A program made the translations under genes and the position numbers. Source: Alphaproteobacteria bacterium (lineage in GTDB: Bacteria > Pseudomonadota > Alphaproteobacteria > Acetobacterales > Acetobacteraceae). From it: a DNA stretch of 64,000 bases. Below are positions 1-7,309 of the stretch, piece after piece. The DNA lies in NCBI GenBank assembly GCA_016869735.1, contig VGDL01000009.1, forward strand, positions 1-64,000, in the 5' to 3' direction. A model generated the notes under the pieces. It was not told the DNA's origin. It ran no database searches and was given only the letters and a program-made list of their open reading frames with translations. Positions within the stretch are counted from its first letter, which is position 1, and each line of letters starts with the position of its first letter.

Positions 1-160
1 ATGGTTTGGCACCACCCGCCAGGCCCAGGCCATCATCAATCAATGGCTCAACCAATATAACCATATCCGGCCACACCACGCCCTCGGCATGCGGCCGCCG
101 GCACCCGAAACATACTTAGTAAACCCATAAATCACCGGTACATAAAAAGGGGGCTGGACA
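1..160 (+). mobile_element. Right end of an IS3-family insertion sequence (partial)
   Basis: The first 160 bases hold the 3' end of a transposase frame followed by what looks like the right terminal inverted repeat. Read inward from the outer end it begins TGTCCAGCCCCCTTTTTATG, and IS3-family ends characteristically start with TG. The boundary at about 160 is supported because the reverse-strand lipoprotein frame changes from lipoprotein-like sequence to IS-derived sequence exactly there. The left end of the element lies outside the window, so the target duplication cannot be checked. The family is inferred from the transposase tail. Confidence 0.75.
2..130 (+). CDS. IS3-family transposase (OrfB/integrase core), C-terminal fragment
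   Basis: Forward frame 2 encodes 42 residues before a TAA, including QWLNQYNHIRPHHALGMRPP. This is the classic C-terminal signature of IS3-family OrfB transposases (a YN..RPH.ALG..PP pattern just after the catalytic glutamate of the DDE retroviral-integrase fold). The start and the catalytic residues lie before the window. The enzyme cuts and joins the ends of its own insertion sequence. The frame is too short for the ORF track but the motif is very specific. Confidence 0.85.
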   Translation, partial: WFGTTRQAQAIINQWLNQYNHIRPHHALGMRPPAPETYLVNP

Positions 161-663
161 GGTGCATCGAGCCTTTCCGCCCTTGCGAGGCCCTGATTAT
201 TCACAATGATACGCTCAAAACTTACGCGCATCTTGACTGCACCCTCCGACTTGAGGGGAAGGGTTGTCAGTGTAAAGCGAATAAATTGATCCTTATCCCA
301 AACAGGGTTGTACTGAACGCCCAGAAGAGCGAGTCCTACGGCTATAGCGATTTGCCCAGCCACTTGCCCAACTTCCGTGGCGTCGCGATCCTTTGCGCCA
401 GCCAATACACCAAGGCGAGGCGCGCTCTCCTCCACCGTGAAGCCTAGATCCTGAAGAACTGCAGTTGCCTCCACCAGGAGTGTCGTCTCGTCGCGTAACG
501 CAAAGCGCGCACTCTCGCGTTCGCGCAGTTGGGCTGCATTCGGGAGGGGAGCCCCAGCTTTCAAAGCGAATTCATTGGCCCAGTTCGCGTTCTGCTGGCA
601 TCCAGCCAAAACTAGTCCACAGCCAAGTGCTAAACTAATTTTTGGCAAAATTCGTACGACCAT
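161..663 (-). pseudogene. Lipoprotein gene truncated at its 3' end by an IS3-family insertion
   Basis: The ATG at 663 has a good Shine-Dalgarno (acgaggtg) and opens a signal peptide ending in the lipobox LAGC, with the lipidated Cys at about residue 22. About 167 native residues follow: a soluble domain with a small hydrophobic stretch (GQIAIAVGLALLGVQ). After RAERLDA the frame runs into the IS inverted repeat and transposase antisense, ending at base 40 with unrelated residues. I infer that the original C-terminus was lost to the insertion. The product would be an envelope lipoprotein of unknown function. The longer ORF-track start at 777 has no ribosome site and is not used. Confidence 0.75.
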
Positions 664-996
664 TGGCACCTCGTTGCAAAAACACATTAATATACTAGTA
701 GTGCCATGGGCAATCGGAAAAATTGGTTTAATGGAGCGATGCGGAGTGCCGCGATCTGTGTTTTTACCTAAAAACATCCCCCCCTTATGTCGCTCTTTTT
801 CGCTGCGCTGACCCGCTGACCGCCGCTGCCAGCACCCGGGGACCTGCGAAGGTAGTTAAGGGCGAGCGTCAAAGTTCACTTTCTCAAACAATCCAATACC
901 GCGGAGAAAAAGAGCTATCGGAGAACACTAGGGGCGACGCGCATCTCATATTCCTAGGGCGTTTGTATTGGCCAGCATGATGCCCCGCATTACTCG
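664..996. other. Intergenic region between the broken lipoprotein and the racemase
   Basis: This 333-base stretch has no supportable gene. It should hold the promoter of the reverse-strand lipoprotein gene and the 3' flank of the reverse-strand racemase gene. It is less GC-rich than its surroundings and contains a perfect short palindrome, listed separately. The forward ORF 575..811 that overlaps it looks like a shadow of the lipoprotein gene. Confidence 0.5.
759..776. promoter_or_regulatory. Perfect palindrome upstream of the lipoprotein gene, possible operator
   Basis: TGTTTTTACCTAAAAACA has two perfect 8-base arms around CC. It lies about 95 bases upstream of the lipoprotein ATG at 663. 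AT-rich perfect dyads of this size in GC-rich DNA are typical of repressor operators. A bidirectional terminator is possible, but the stem is weak. The function is inferred only from symmetry and position. Confidence 0.35.
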
Positions 997-1698
997 TTAC
1001 CCCTTCGCCCAGCCAATCGCCGCCCGCGCCAGCGCATCAATGGTATCCGCCACCGGAAACGGTAGCGCCGGCCCCGCCGCGATGCCAAGCGGTATTTCCG
1101 TACACCCCAGCACTACCGCCCGCGCACCCCGCGCCATCAGGCTCTGCGCCACTTCCGCCAAGGGTTCATAGGATTCGACAAGCTTATTCGCCTTCACTGC
1201 CGTGATCGCGGGCGTAACGCGGCTTTGCATTTCATCATCGCTCGGCGTCAGGCATTCATAGCCAAGCGCATCAAGCCTTTGCTGATAAAGCCGCATCGCG
1301 AGTGTGCCTGCCGTGCCCATCACGCCAATGCGCCCGCCCGCAACCCCAAGCCGCTGCAACTCAGCACCCGCCGCATCCACAATATGCAGAATGGGAAGCT
1401 TCGTCGCGGCAACCATCCCATCATACCAGCCATGGGCGGTGTTGCAGGGAATGGCGATGGCACCGCAGCCGGCGGCTTCCAGCCCGCGAATGCCGCGCAC
1501 CAGCGCCGACAAAGGGTCTTCCCCGCCCGCAACCCGCGCCGCCGTGCGGTCCGGCACGCGCGGGTCGGACCACAGGATTGCGGGGATATGGTCCTGATCA
1601 CGCTCCGCCGGTGTCAGCAACGTCAGGCGCTGCATGAACCATGCACTCGCCAGCGGCCCCATGCCGCCCAAAACGCCCAGAATTCGTGCATCAGCCAT
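997..1698 (-). CDS. Aspartate/glutamate racemase family protein
   Basis: This 233-residue protein matches the cofactor-independent Asp/Glu racemase superfamily. It opens with ILGVLGGMGPLAS, has the first catalytic cysteine in AIPCNTAH (about Cys85), and the second in VVLGCTEIPL (about Cys199). The two thiols deprotonate and reprotonate the alpha carbon from opposite faces, interconverting D and L amino acids in the cytoplasm. The length is normal for the RacX/YgeA type. The substrate cannot be read from sequence. It is a single gene transcribed away from the TauE-type permease. Confidence 0.9.
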   Translation of the reverse strand: MADARILGVLGGMGPLASAWFMQRLTLLTPAERDQDHIPAILWSDPRVPDRTAARVAGGEDPLSALVRGIRGLEAAGCGAIAIPCNTAHGWYDGMVAATKLPILHIVDAAGAELQRLGVAGGRIGVMGTAGTLAMRLYQQRLDALGYECLTPSDDEMQSRVTPAITAVKANKLVESYEPLAEVAQSLMARGARAVVLGCTEIPLGIAAGPALPFPVADTIDALARAAIGWAKG

Positions 1699-1798
1699 CT
1701 AAAACACTCCCTTCCACGCATCCCAATGGGGTGACGCGTAAGCCACACAGTTCTATGCCACGCCCGTTGAGGACGGCACAGCGCGGCTTGGGATAAAT

Positions 1799-2629
1799 AT
1801 GACCTATCTGAATGATCCGCTCTGGCTCGGTGCCCTGGCTTTGGCGATGGCGGCGACGGGCCTGGTTTCCGGCACACTCGCGGGCCTGCTTGGCGTGGGC
1901 GGCGGCATTGTGATTGTGCCGCTGTTGTTCAATGTCTTTCCGCTGTTTGGCATACCTGAGGCGGTGCTGATGAAGGTTGCGGTCGCGACCGCACTCGCCA
2001 CCATTATCCCAACCTCCATCCAATCGGCGCGCAAGCACCGCGCGACAGGGGCGATGGATATGGCGCTCGTGCGTTCCATTTGGCCGAGCATGTTGGCCGG
2101 CGTGGTGGTGGGCACTTCGCTCGCGGTTTATGTGCGGGGTGAGGGACAGACGGCGATTTTCGCCCTTGTTGCCCTGTTGGTGGCCTTCAACATGGGCTTC
2201 ACCGGCTTGGACTTCAAATTGGCAGATCGCGTGCCGGAAGCCGCGCCGCGCGCGACACTTGGGCTTGGCATCGGTTCGATCAGCGCCTTGATGGGCATTG
2301 GTGGCGGCACCTTGGGTGTGCCTTTGCTGTCCTTGCTGGGTTATCCGATCCGCGCCGCGGTCGCGACCGCATCAGCCTTTGGCGTGATCATCGCCATCCC
2401 CGCCACCATCGGCCTGATCTGGGGCGGGTGGAGCGATCCGCGGGTGCCGCCCTTCTCGCTCGGCTATGTCAGCCTGATTGGCTTTGCGCTGATTGCGCCC
2501 ACATCCATCATCGCGACCCCCTGGGGCGTGAAGCTCGCGCATACCATCCAGCCCTTGTTGTTGAAGCGCGCCTTTGCGGTGTTCCTCGCGATCACGAGTG
2601 CGCGGATGTTTTGGTCAATCTTTACGTGA
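1799..2629 (+). CDS. Sulfite exporter TauE/SafE (TSUP) family permease
   Basis: A 276-residue, very hydrophobic inner-membrane protein. It shows the internal duplication of the TSUP family: GTLAGLLGVGGGIVIVPLL near residue 25 and ALMGIGGGTLGVPLLSLLGYP near residue 160, each with the family G-GGG-P signature. Members move sulfite, sulfonates or other small organic anions across the membrane, and the substrate here is unknown. The ATG at 1799 has a GGGATAA ribosome site. Its 3' end overlaps the convergent small ORF by 15 bases. Confidence 0.9.
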   Translation: MTYLNDPLWLGALALAMAATGLVSGTLAGLLGVGGGIVIVPLLFNVFPLFGIPEAVLMKVAVATALATIIPTSIQSARKHRATGAMDMALVRSIWPSMLAGVVVGTSLAVYVRGEGQTAIFALVALLVAFNMGFTGLDFKLADRVPEAAPRATLGLGIGSISALMGIGGGTLGVPLLSLLGYPIRAAVATASAFGVIIAIPATIGLIWGGWSDPRVPPFSLGYVSLIGFALIAPTSIIATPWGVKLAHTIQPLLLKRAFAVFLAITSARMFWSIFT

Positions 2630-2776
2630 GGCAGTGGATATCAGCTTTGCCTTGAGCATTTCCTCAAGGCGATGATTCATCTCCTCTGCGGAGATGAACC
2701 TGCCTGACCGCCGCTGCTTGAGCAGTTCCGTGAGCGCGGCGCGTTCCGATGGCCCGTTTTTAATCTGCTGCCCCAT
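2615..2776 (-). CDS. Small 53-residue protein, antitoxin-like
   Basis: Starting at the ATG at 2776, with GGGGGA upstream, the product is 53 residues, mostly charged and helical. The stretch SGRFISAEEMNHRLEEMLK recalls the C-terminal part of small type II antitoxins (a GR-(F/Y)-(I/V)-S-EE pattern), but no toxin gene lies beside it. It follows serB by 53 bases on the same strand, so it may be cotranscribed. The antitoxin reading is a weak inference and the protein may simply be a conserved hypothetical. Confidence 0.5.
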   Translation of the reverse strand: MGQQIKNGPSERAALTELLKQRRSGRFISAEEMNHRLEEMLKAKLISTASRKD

Positions 2777-2829
2777 CAATTTGTCCCCCCGCTGCAACAC
2801 CGGTCTTAACCTTGAAAAACCCCGCAGCC

Positions 2830-3726
2830 TCAAAGCGCGGCGCGAAACTCCTCCGCCCGATAGCCCTGCGCGAATAGCAGTGCGCGCAAATCCGCATGAT
2901 CAACGCGCGCCCGCGCCGCCGCCGCCACCACGGGCTTCGCTTTGAACGCCACGCCAAGCCCAGCCGCGCCCACCATGTCCAGATCATTCGCGCCGTCGCC
3001 GACCGCGAGGGACGCCGTCAGCCCAATCCCTTCTTCCGCTGCCAGGCGCTTCAGCGTAACCAGCTTGGCATTGCGGCCCAGGATGGGCTCACCCACCAGG
3101 CCGGTCAGCCGGCCGCCCTGATGCAGCAGGGTATTGGAGTAATGTTCATGAAAGCCGAGCCGTTCCGCGACCCGGCCCGTGAAATAGGTGAAGCCGCCGG
3201 ACACCAGCGCGCAGCGCGCGCCATGGGCGCGCATGGTCGCGACCAATTCCTCGGCGCCTGGCATCAGGGCGGTGGTGGCCCAGGTGCGTTCCAGCGCTTC
3301 CATGGCCAGGCCCTTCAGCATGCCAACGCGTTCCCGCAGCGCCCCTTCGAAATCCAATTCGCCATTCATGGCGCGCCGCGTAATGGCCGAGATTTCTTCC
3401 TTCAGCCCGGCCTCACCGGCCAGTTCATCCAGCGTTTCGCTGGTGACCATGGTGCTGTCCATATCGGCAATCAGCAGGCGCTTGCGCCGCCCCGCCGCTT
3501 CCTGCGCGATGGCATCAACGGGGCTGCCTTCCAGCGCCGTCCGCGCCGCGCGATCGGCAACTTCCAGCGGCAGGTCAGCGAAGGGGAGATCGGCAGCCTC
3601 TTGCGCAGCAAGCGGCGCTGCGGCACCGACTTCAGCGCCCGCGTTTCGCAGCGCTGCGGCGACCTTGGCGTGATGTTCCGGGGCAAGCGCGCCGCGCGGC
3701 GCGATCAGGGTCAAAACCTTTTCCAT
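2830..3726 (-). CDS. serB: Phosphoserine phosphatase SerB
   Basis: A 298-residue HAD-superfamily hydrolase that performs the last step of serine synthesis, phosphoserine to serine plus phosphate. The nucleophile motif is IADMDSTMV (Asp88 and Asp90), the substrate loop contains CALVSGGFTYF, and the metal motif is VGDGANDLDM near the C-terminus. A regulatory domain of about 80 residues precedes the catalytic part, as in longer SerB proteins. The start is the ATG at 3726 (MEKVLTLIAP). The ORF-track extension to 3945 is antisense reading of the 57-bp repeats and is rejected. Confidence 0.95.
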   Translation of the reverse strand: MEKVLTLIAPRGALAPEHHAKVAAALRNAGAEVGAAAPLAAQEAADLPFADLPLEVADRAARTALEGSPVDAIAQEAAGRRKRLLIADMDSTMVTSETLDELAGEAGLKEEISAITRRAMNGELDFEGALRERVGMLKGLAMEALERTWATTALMPGAEELVATMRAHGARCALVSGGFTYFTGRVAERLGFHEHYSNTLLHQGGRLTGLVGEPILGRNAKLVTLKRLAAEEGIGLTASLAVGDGANDLDMVGAAGLGVAFKAKPVVAAAARARVDHADLRALLFAQGYRAEEFRAAL

Positions 3727-3746
3727 ATCTGGCCTATGCCCGCGCC

Positions 3747-4886
3747 GTGAATGAGTTTCAACCTCAAGCGTCCGATTTGCAAAGGTCGAATGACCGGAGC
3801 AGTGAATCGGCCGCTTCAAACCAAGCGTCCGATCTGCAAAGGTCGAATGACCGGAGCAGTGAATCGGCCGCTTCAAACCAAGCGTCCGATCTGCAGAGGT
3901 CGAATGACCGGAGCAGTGAATCGGCCGCTTTAAAACCAAAGGCACTTTTCGTTGTGGGGCCGACGGCCTCCGGCAAATCCGCCCTTGCGCTGGCCGTCGC
4001 CGAACGCTTGGGCGGCACCATCATAAACGCCGATAGCATGCAGCTCTATCGGGAACTCCACATCATCACCGCCCGCCCAAGCGCCACGGATGAAGCCCGC
4101 GCGCCGCATCTGCTTTACGGCGTGCGCCCTGCCGCTGAGGCTGCCTCCGTCGCCTGGTGGCGCGATGCTGCGTTGGCGGCGATGGAAGAAGTCCAGGCAG
4201 CGGGGAAGCTCCCCATTATTTGCGGCGGCACCGGCATGTATTGCGCGGCGCTGACCCAAGGGCTTGCCGCCATCCCGCCCATCCCCCCGCCCGCGCGCGA
4301 CGAAGCCCGCCGGCTTTTGGCCGAAGAAGGCCCGGCCGCCCTGCATGCGCGGCTGGCGTCTGAAGACCCTGCCTCTGCCGTGCGCCTCAGGCCCAGTGAC
4401 AGCCAGCGCATCGCCCGCGCTTGGGAGGTCTGGCGCGGCACCGGGCGCGGCATCGCGGCCTGGCAGGCAGAACCAAGCGCCGCCCCCGCGCCCTGGCGCT
4501 TCGCCGCCATTCTGCTGGACCCGCCGCGCGATAGGCTGCGTGCCGCCATCGCCGCGCGCTGGGCGGCGATGATGGCGGGGGGCGCGGTTGAAGAAGTGCG
4601 CGCCCTATTGGCGCAAGGCTTGGACCCCGCGCTGCCGGCCATGCGGGCCTTGGGCGTGCCGGAAATCGCCGCCATGCTCGCCGGGCGGCTCACGCCTGAG
4701 GAAGTCTCTGCCTGCGCCATCCTGGCGACCGGGCAATATACCAAGCGGCAAGCCACTTGGTTCCGCCACCATGAACTGGCCCCGCCAGAACGTACTTATA
4801 TCATAAATGCGCGATTTGAAGATTTGGCGCAATTTTCGGAAAGTGAATCAGCCAAATTTTTCGCATTTCTTGATTTTATCCGTTGA
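3747..4886 (+). CDS. miaA: tRNA dimethylallyltransferase MiaA with a repeat-expanded N-terminus
   Basis: MiaA transfers a dimethylallyl group to the N6 of adenosine 37 in tRNAs that read UNN codons. The P-loop GPTASGKS is at residues 71-78, INADSMQLYREL follows, and GGTGMYCAAL lies further on. In ordinary MiaA proteins the P-loop is within about 20 residues of the start. Here about 60 residues precede it, made of three near-identical 19-residue units (QASDLQRSNDRSSESAASN) encoded by the 57-bp repeats. The only in-frame start I see is GTG at 3747, with TTG codons inside the repeats as weaker options. The catalytic core looks intact. Confidence 0.93.
   Translation: MNEFQPQASDLQRSNDRSSESAASNQASDLQRSNDRSSESAASNQASDLQRSNDRSSESAALKPKALFVVGPTASGKSALALAVAERLGGTIINADSMQLYRELHIITARPSATDEARAPHLLYGVRPAAEAASVAWWRDAALAAMEEVQAAGKLPIICGGTGMYCAALTQGLAAIPPIPPPARDEARRLLAEEGPAALHARLASEDPASAVRLRPSDSQRIARAWEVWRGTGRGIAAWQAEPSAAPAPWRFAAILLDPPRDRLRAAIAARWAAMMAGGAVEEVRALLAQGLDPALPAMRALGVPEIAAMLAGRLTPEEVSACAILATGQYTKRQATWFRHHELAPPERTYIINARFEDLAQFSESESAKFFAFLDFIR
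3766..3930. repeat. Three tandem 57-bp hairpin-forming repeats at the 5' end of miaA
   Basis: Copies begin at 3766, 3823 and 3880 with a period of 57 bases (19 codons) and differ by only a few bases. The last copy stops at the second outer arm. Each unit folds on itself through nested arms: AAGCG with CGCTT, CCGAT with ATCGG, CTGC with GCAG, and GGTC with GACC around a GAAT loop. The period keeps the miaA frame open. Because both arms lie in one unit and copies are head to tail, this is neither a CRISPR array nor an IS. It resembles a REP-like palindromic unit that has expanded in tandem. Confidence 0.9.
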
Positions 4887-4922
4887 CGCCCCCGATTCGA
4901 GGGTCTAACAGGCCCCTCCTCG

Positions 4923-4954
4923 CCGGCCCTGAACTTTTGGGGCCGGTTGCTTTT
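4923..4954 (+). terminator. Hairpin with T-rich tail between miaA and ilvB, terminator or attenuator
   Basis: CCGGCCC (4923-4929) pairs with GGGCCGG (4940-4946) across a 10-base loop and is followed by TTGCTTTT. It lies after the miaA stop and only 17 bases before the ilvB ATG. It could end miaA transcription or act as the terminator arm of an ilvBN attenuator. I see no obvious branched-chain-rich leader peptide in the 85-base gap. Confidence 0.5.
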
Positions 4955-4971
4955 CATGAAGGAAGTGATCC

Positions 4972-6771
4972 ATGTCCGCCGCGACCCAAGCCCCGCCCAG
5001 CACTGAAGCCCTGACCCTGTCGGGTGCCGAGGTCGTATTGCGCGCGCTGAAGGATAACGGCGTGGAGGTGATCTTCGGCTATCCCGGTGGCGCCGTGCTG
5101 CCGATCTATGACTCGATTTTCCAGCAGAACGCCATTCGCCACATTCTGGTGCGCCATGAACAGGCGGCGGTGCATGCGGCGGAAGGCTATGCGCGGTCCA
5201 CCGGCAAGGTTGGCGTGGTGCTGGTCACCTCTGGCCCAGGCGCCACCAATGCCGTGACGGGCCTCGTGGATGCGCTGATGGATTCCATCCCCGTGATTTG
5301 TCTGACCGGCCAGGTGCCGACGCATTTGATCGGCAATGATGCCTTTCAGGAAGCCGATACCACCGGCATCACCCGGCCCGCGACCAAGCACAACTATCTG
5401 GTCAAGAAATCCGAAGATCTTTCGCGCGTAATGCATGAGGCGTTTTACGTCGCGAAATCCGGCCGCCCTGGCCCGGTAGTGATTGATCTGCCGAAGGATA
5501 TTTTGATCAACAAGGCGCCCTATCGGGAAGCGACCACGCAAAGCCATCGTTCCTATCGCCCGCGCACCGAACCCGATGCCAAGGGCATTCGTGAAGCCGT
5601 GCGGCTTTTGAAGCGCGCGCATCGCCCGATTGTCTATGCCGGTGGCGGCGTGATCAATGCCGGGCCGGAAGCATCGCGCTTGCTGCGTGAATTTGTCCGC
5701 ATGACAGGCATGCCGTGCACCAATACGCTGATGGGGCTTGGCGCCTTCCCGGCAGAGGATCCGCAATTCCTTGGCATGCTTGGCATGCACGGCACTTATG
5801 AAGCCAATCTGGCGATGCATGGCTGCGATGTCATGTTCAATATCGGCGCACGTTTTGATGACCGCGTGACGGGCAGGCTCAATGCCTTCTCACCTGGGTC
5901 TAAGAAGATCCACGCGGATATTGATCCCTCTTCCATCAACAAGAATGTCGCGGTGGATGTGCCGATTGTGGGCGATGCGCGCGCTGTGCTGGCCGCCATG
6001 ATCGAAGCCTGGAAGGCGGATGAAGCGCCGCAGGACAAGAGTGCAATCGCCGCCTGGTGGCGCCAGATTGAGGGATGGCGCGGCAAGGATTGCTTGGCCT
6101 ATCGTCAGGAAAGCAAAATCATCAAGCCGCAGCATGCGGTGAAGCGGCTTTATGAAATCACCCGCGAATTGGGGCGTGATACCTTCATCACCACCGAAGT
6201 TGGTCAGCATCAGATGTGGGCGGCGCAGTATTTCGGCTTTGACAAGCCCAATCGCTGGATGACCTCGGGCGGGCTTGGCACCATGGGCTATGGGCTGCCG
6301 GCGGCGATGGGCGTGCAGATCGCGCATCCGGATGCGCTCGTGATTGATATCGCGGGCGAAGCTTCAATCCTGATGAATATTCAGGAAATGGGCACGCTCG
6401 CGCAATACCGCCTGCCGGTGAAGGTGTTTATTCTGAACAATGAATATATGGGCATGGTGCGGCAATGGCAGGAATTGCTGCATGGCGGGCGCTATTCCGA
6501 AAGCTATTCGGCGTCGCTGCCGGATTTCGTGAAGCTCGCGGAAAGCTTCCATGCGGTTGGCATGCGCGCGGAAGGCATTGATGATCTTGATCGTGTAATC
6601 CGGGAAATGATCGCAATAGACAAACCCGTGATTGCCGATATCTGTGTGGCCAAGGATGAAAACTGCTTCCCCATGATCCCATCCGGTGCCGCGCATAATG
6701 AGATGATTCTGGCCCCTGGCCAGGAAGGTGGCGTCGCCGGCGTCACCGATGAAGGCAAGGTCCTGGTCTGA
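4972..6771 (+). CDS. ilvB: Acetolactate synthase large (catalytic) subunit
   Basis: A 599-residue thiamine-diphosphate enzyme making acetolactate or acetohydroxybutyrate for valine, leucine and isoleucine synthesis. The N-terminal ThDP domain shows FGYPGGAVLPIYD and the catalytic glutamate in HEQAAVHAAEGYAR. The central FAD-type domain and the C-terminal ThDP domain (VIDIAGEAS ... NNEYMGMVRQWQ) follow. The usual GDG(A)S of the metal-binding motif reads AGEAS here. I believe related variants occur in alphaproteobacteria, but the Glu is worth noting. The ATG at 4972 has an AAGGAAG ribosome site. ilvN follows by 11 bases. Confidence 0.95.
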   Translation: MSAATQAPPSTEALTLSGAEVVLRALKDNGVEVIFGYPGGAVLPIYDSIFQQNAIRHILVRHEQAAVHAAEGYARSTGKVGVVLVTSGPGATNAVTGLVDALMDSIPVICLTGQVPTHLIGNDAFQEADTTGITRPATKHNYLVKKSEDLSRVMHEAFYVAKSGRPGPVVIDLPKDILINKAPYREATTQSHRSYRPRTEPDAKGIREAVRLLKRAHRPIVYAGGGVINAGPEASRLLREFVRMTGMPCTNTLMGLGAFPAEDPQFLGMLGMHGTYEANLAMHGCDVMFNIGARFDDRVTGRLNAFSPGSKKIHADIDPSSINKNVAVDVPIVGDARAVLAAMIEAWKADEAPQDKSAIAAWWRQIEGWRGKDCLAYRQESKIIKPQHAVKRLYEITRELGRDTFITTEVGQHQMWAAQYFGFDKPNRWMTSGGLGTMGYGLPAAMGVQIAHPDALVIDIAGEASILMNIQEMGTLAQYRLPVKVFILNNEYMGMVRQWQELLHGGRYSESYSASLPDFVKLAESFHAVGMRAEGIDDLDRVIREMIAIDKPVIADICVAKDENCFPMIPSGAAHNEMILAPGQEGGVAGVTDEGKVLV

Positions 6772-6782
6772 GGAACAGCGCG

Positions 6783-7304
6783 ATGTCTGACATGAAAGGC
6801 GGCCAACGCGCCGCGACCATTGCTGTGCTGGTTGAAAACGAAGCCGGCGTGTTGGCCCGCGTGATCGGCCTGTTCTCAGGGCGCGGCTATAATATTGATA
6901 GCCTGACGGTGGCACCGGTGGATGAAACGGGGCAGATTTCACGCATCACGGTCGTCACCAGCGGCACGGATATGGTGATTGAACAGATCAAGGCGCAGTT
7001 GGATCGGCTGGTGCCGGTGCATAAGGTGTCTGACCTTTCGATCGAAGGCCCGCATCTGACGCGCGAATTGGCGCTGATCAAGGTTGTCGGCCGCGGCGAA
7101 AACCGCATGGAAGTGTTGCGTCTGGCCGATGCCTTCCGTGCGCGCGTGGTGGATGCCACAACAGAAAGCTTTGTGCTTGAGATGACCGGCAATGGCGACA
7201 AGATTGATGCTTTCGTGGCGCTGATGCGCCCGATTGGGCTGGCCGAGGTTTCACGCACCGGCGCCGTTGCCATTGCGCGCGGACCCAAGGGGATCATGGA
7301 ATAG
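6783..7304 (+). CDS. ilvN: Acetolactate synthase small (regulatory) subunit
   Basis: A 173-residue partner of IlvB. An ACT domain fills the N-terminal 90 residues (VLVENEAGVLARVIGLFSGRGYN, the valine-binding fold), followed by the conserved C-terminal ALS small-subunit domain (LALIKVVGRGENRMEVLRLA). It activates the large subunit and gives feedback inhibition by branched-chain amino acids. It starts 11 bases after ilvB and the MFS gene starts 5 bases after its stop, so the three are probably one transcript. Confidence 0.95.
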   Translation: MSDMKGGQRAATIAVLVENEAGVLARVIGLFSGRGYNIDSLTVAPVDETGQISRITVVTSGTDMVIEQIKAQLDRLVPVHKVSDLSIEGPHLTRELALIKVVGRGENRMEVLRLADAFRARVVDATTESFVLEMTGNGDKIDAFVALMRPIGLAEVSRTGAVAIARGPKGIME

Positions 7305-7309
7305 CGCAA

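Noticed and set aside
3766-3930. CRISPR array
   Set aside because: The three units are contiguous with no variable spacers, and each contains an internal nested hairpin; no cas genes are near. They are tandem repeats.
2830-3945. Long N-terminal extension of SerB (371 residues)
   Set aside because: The extra residues are antisense translation of the 57-bp repeats with no ribosome site; the ATG at 3726 gives the normal SerB start.
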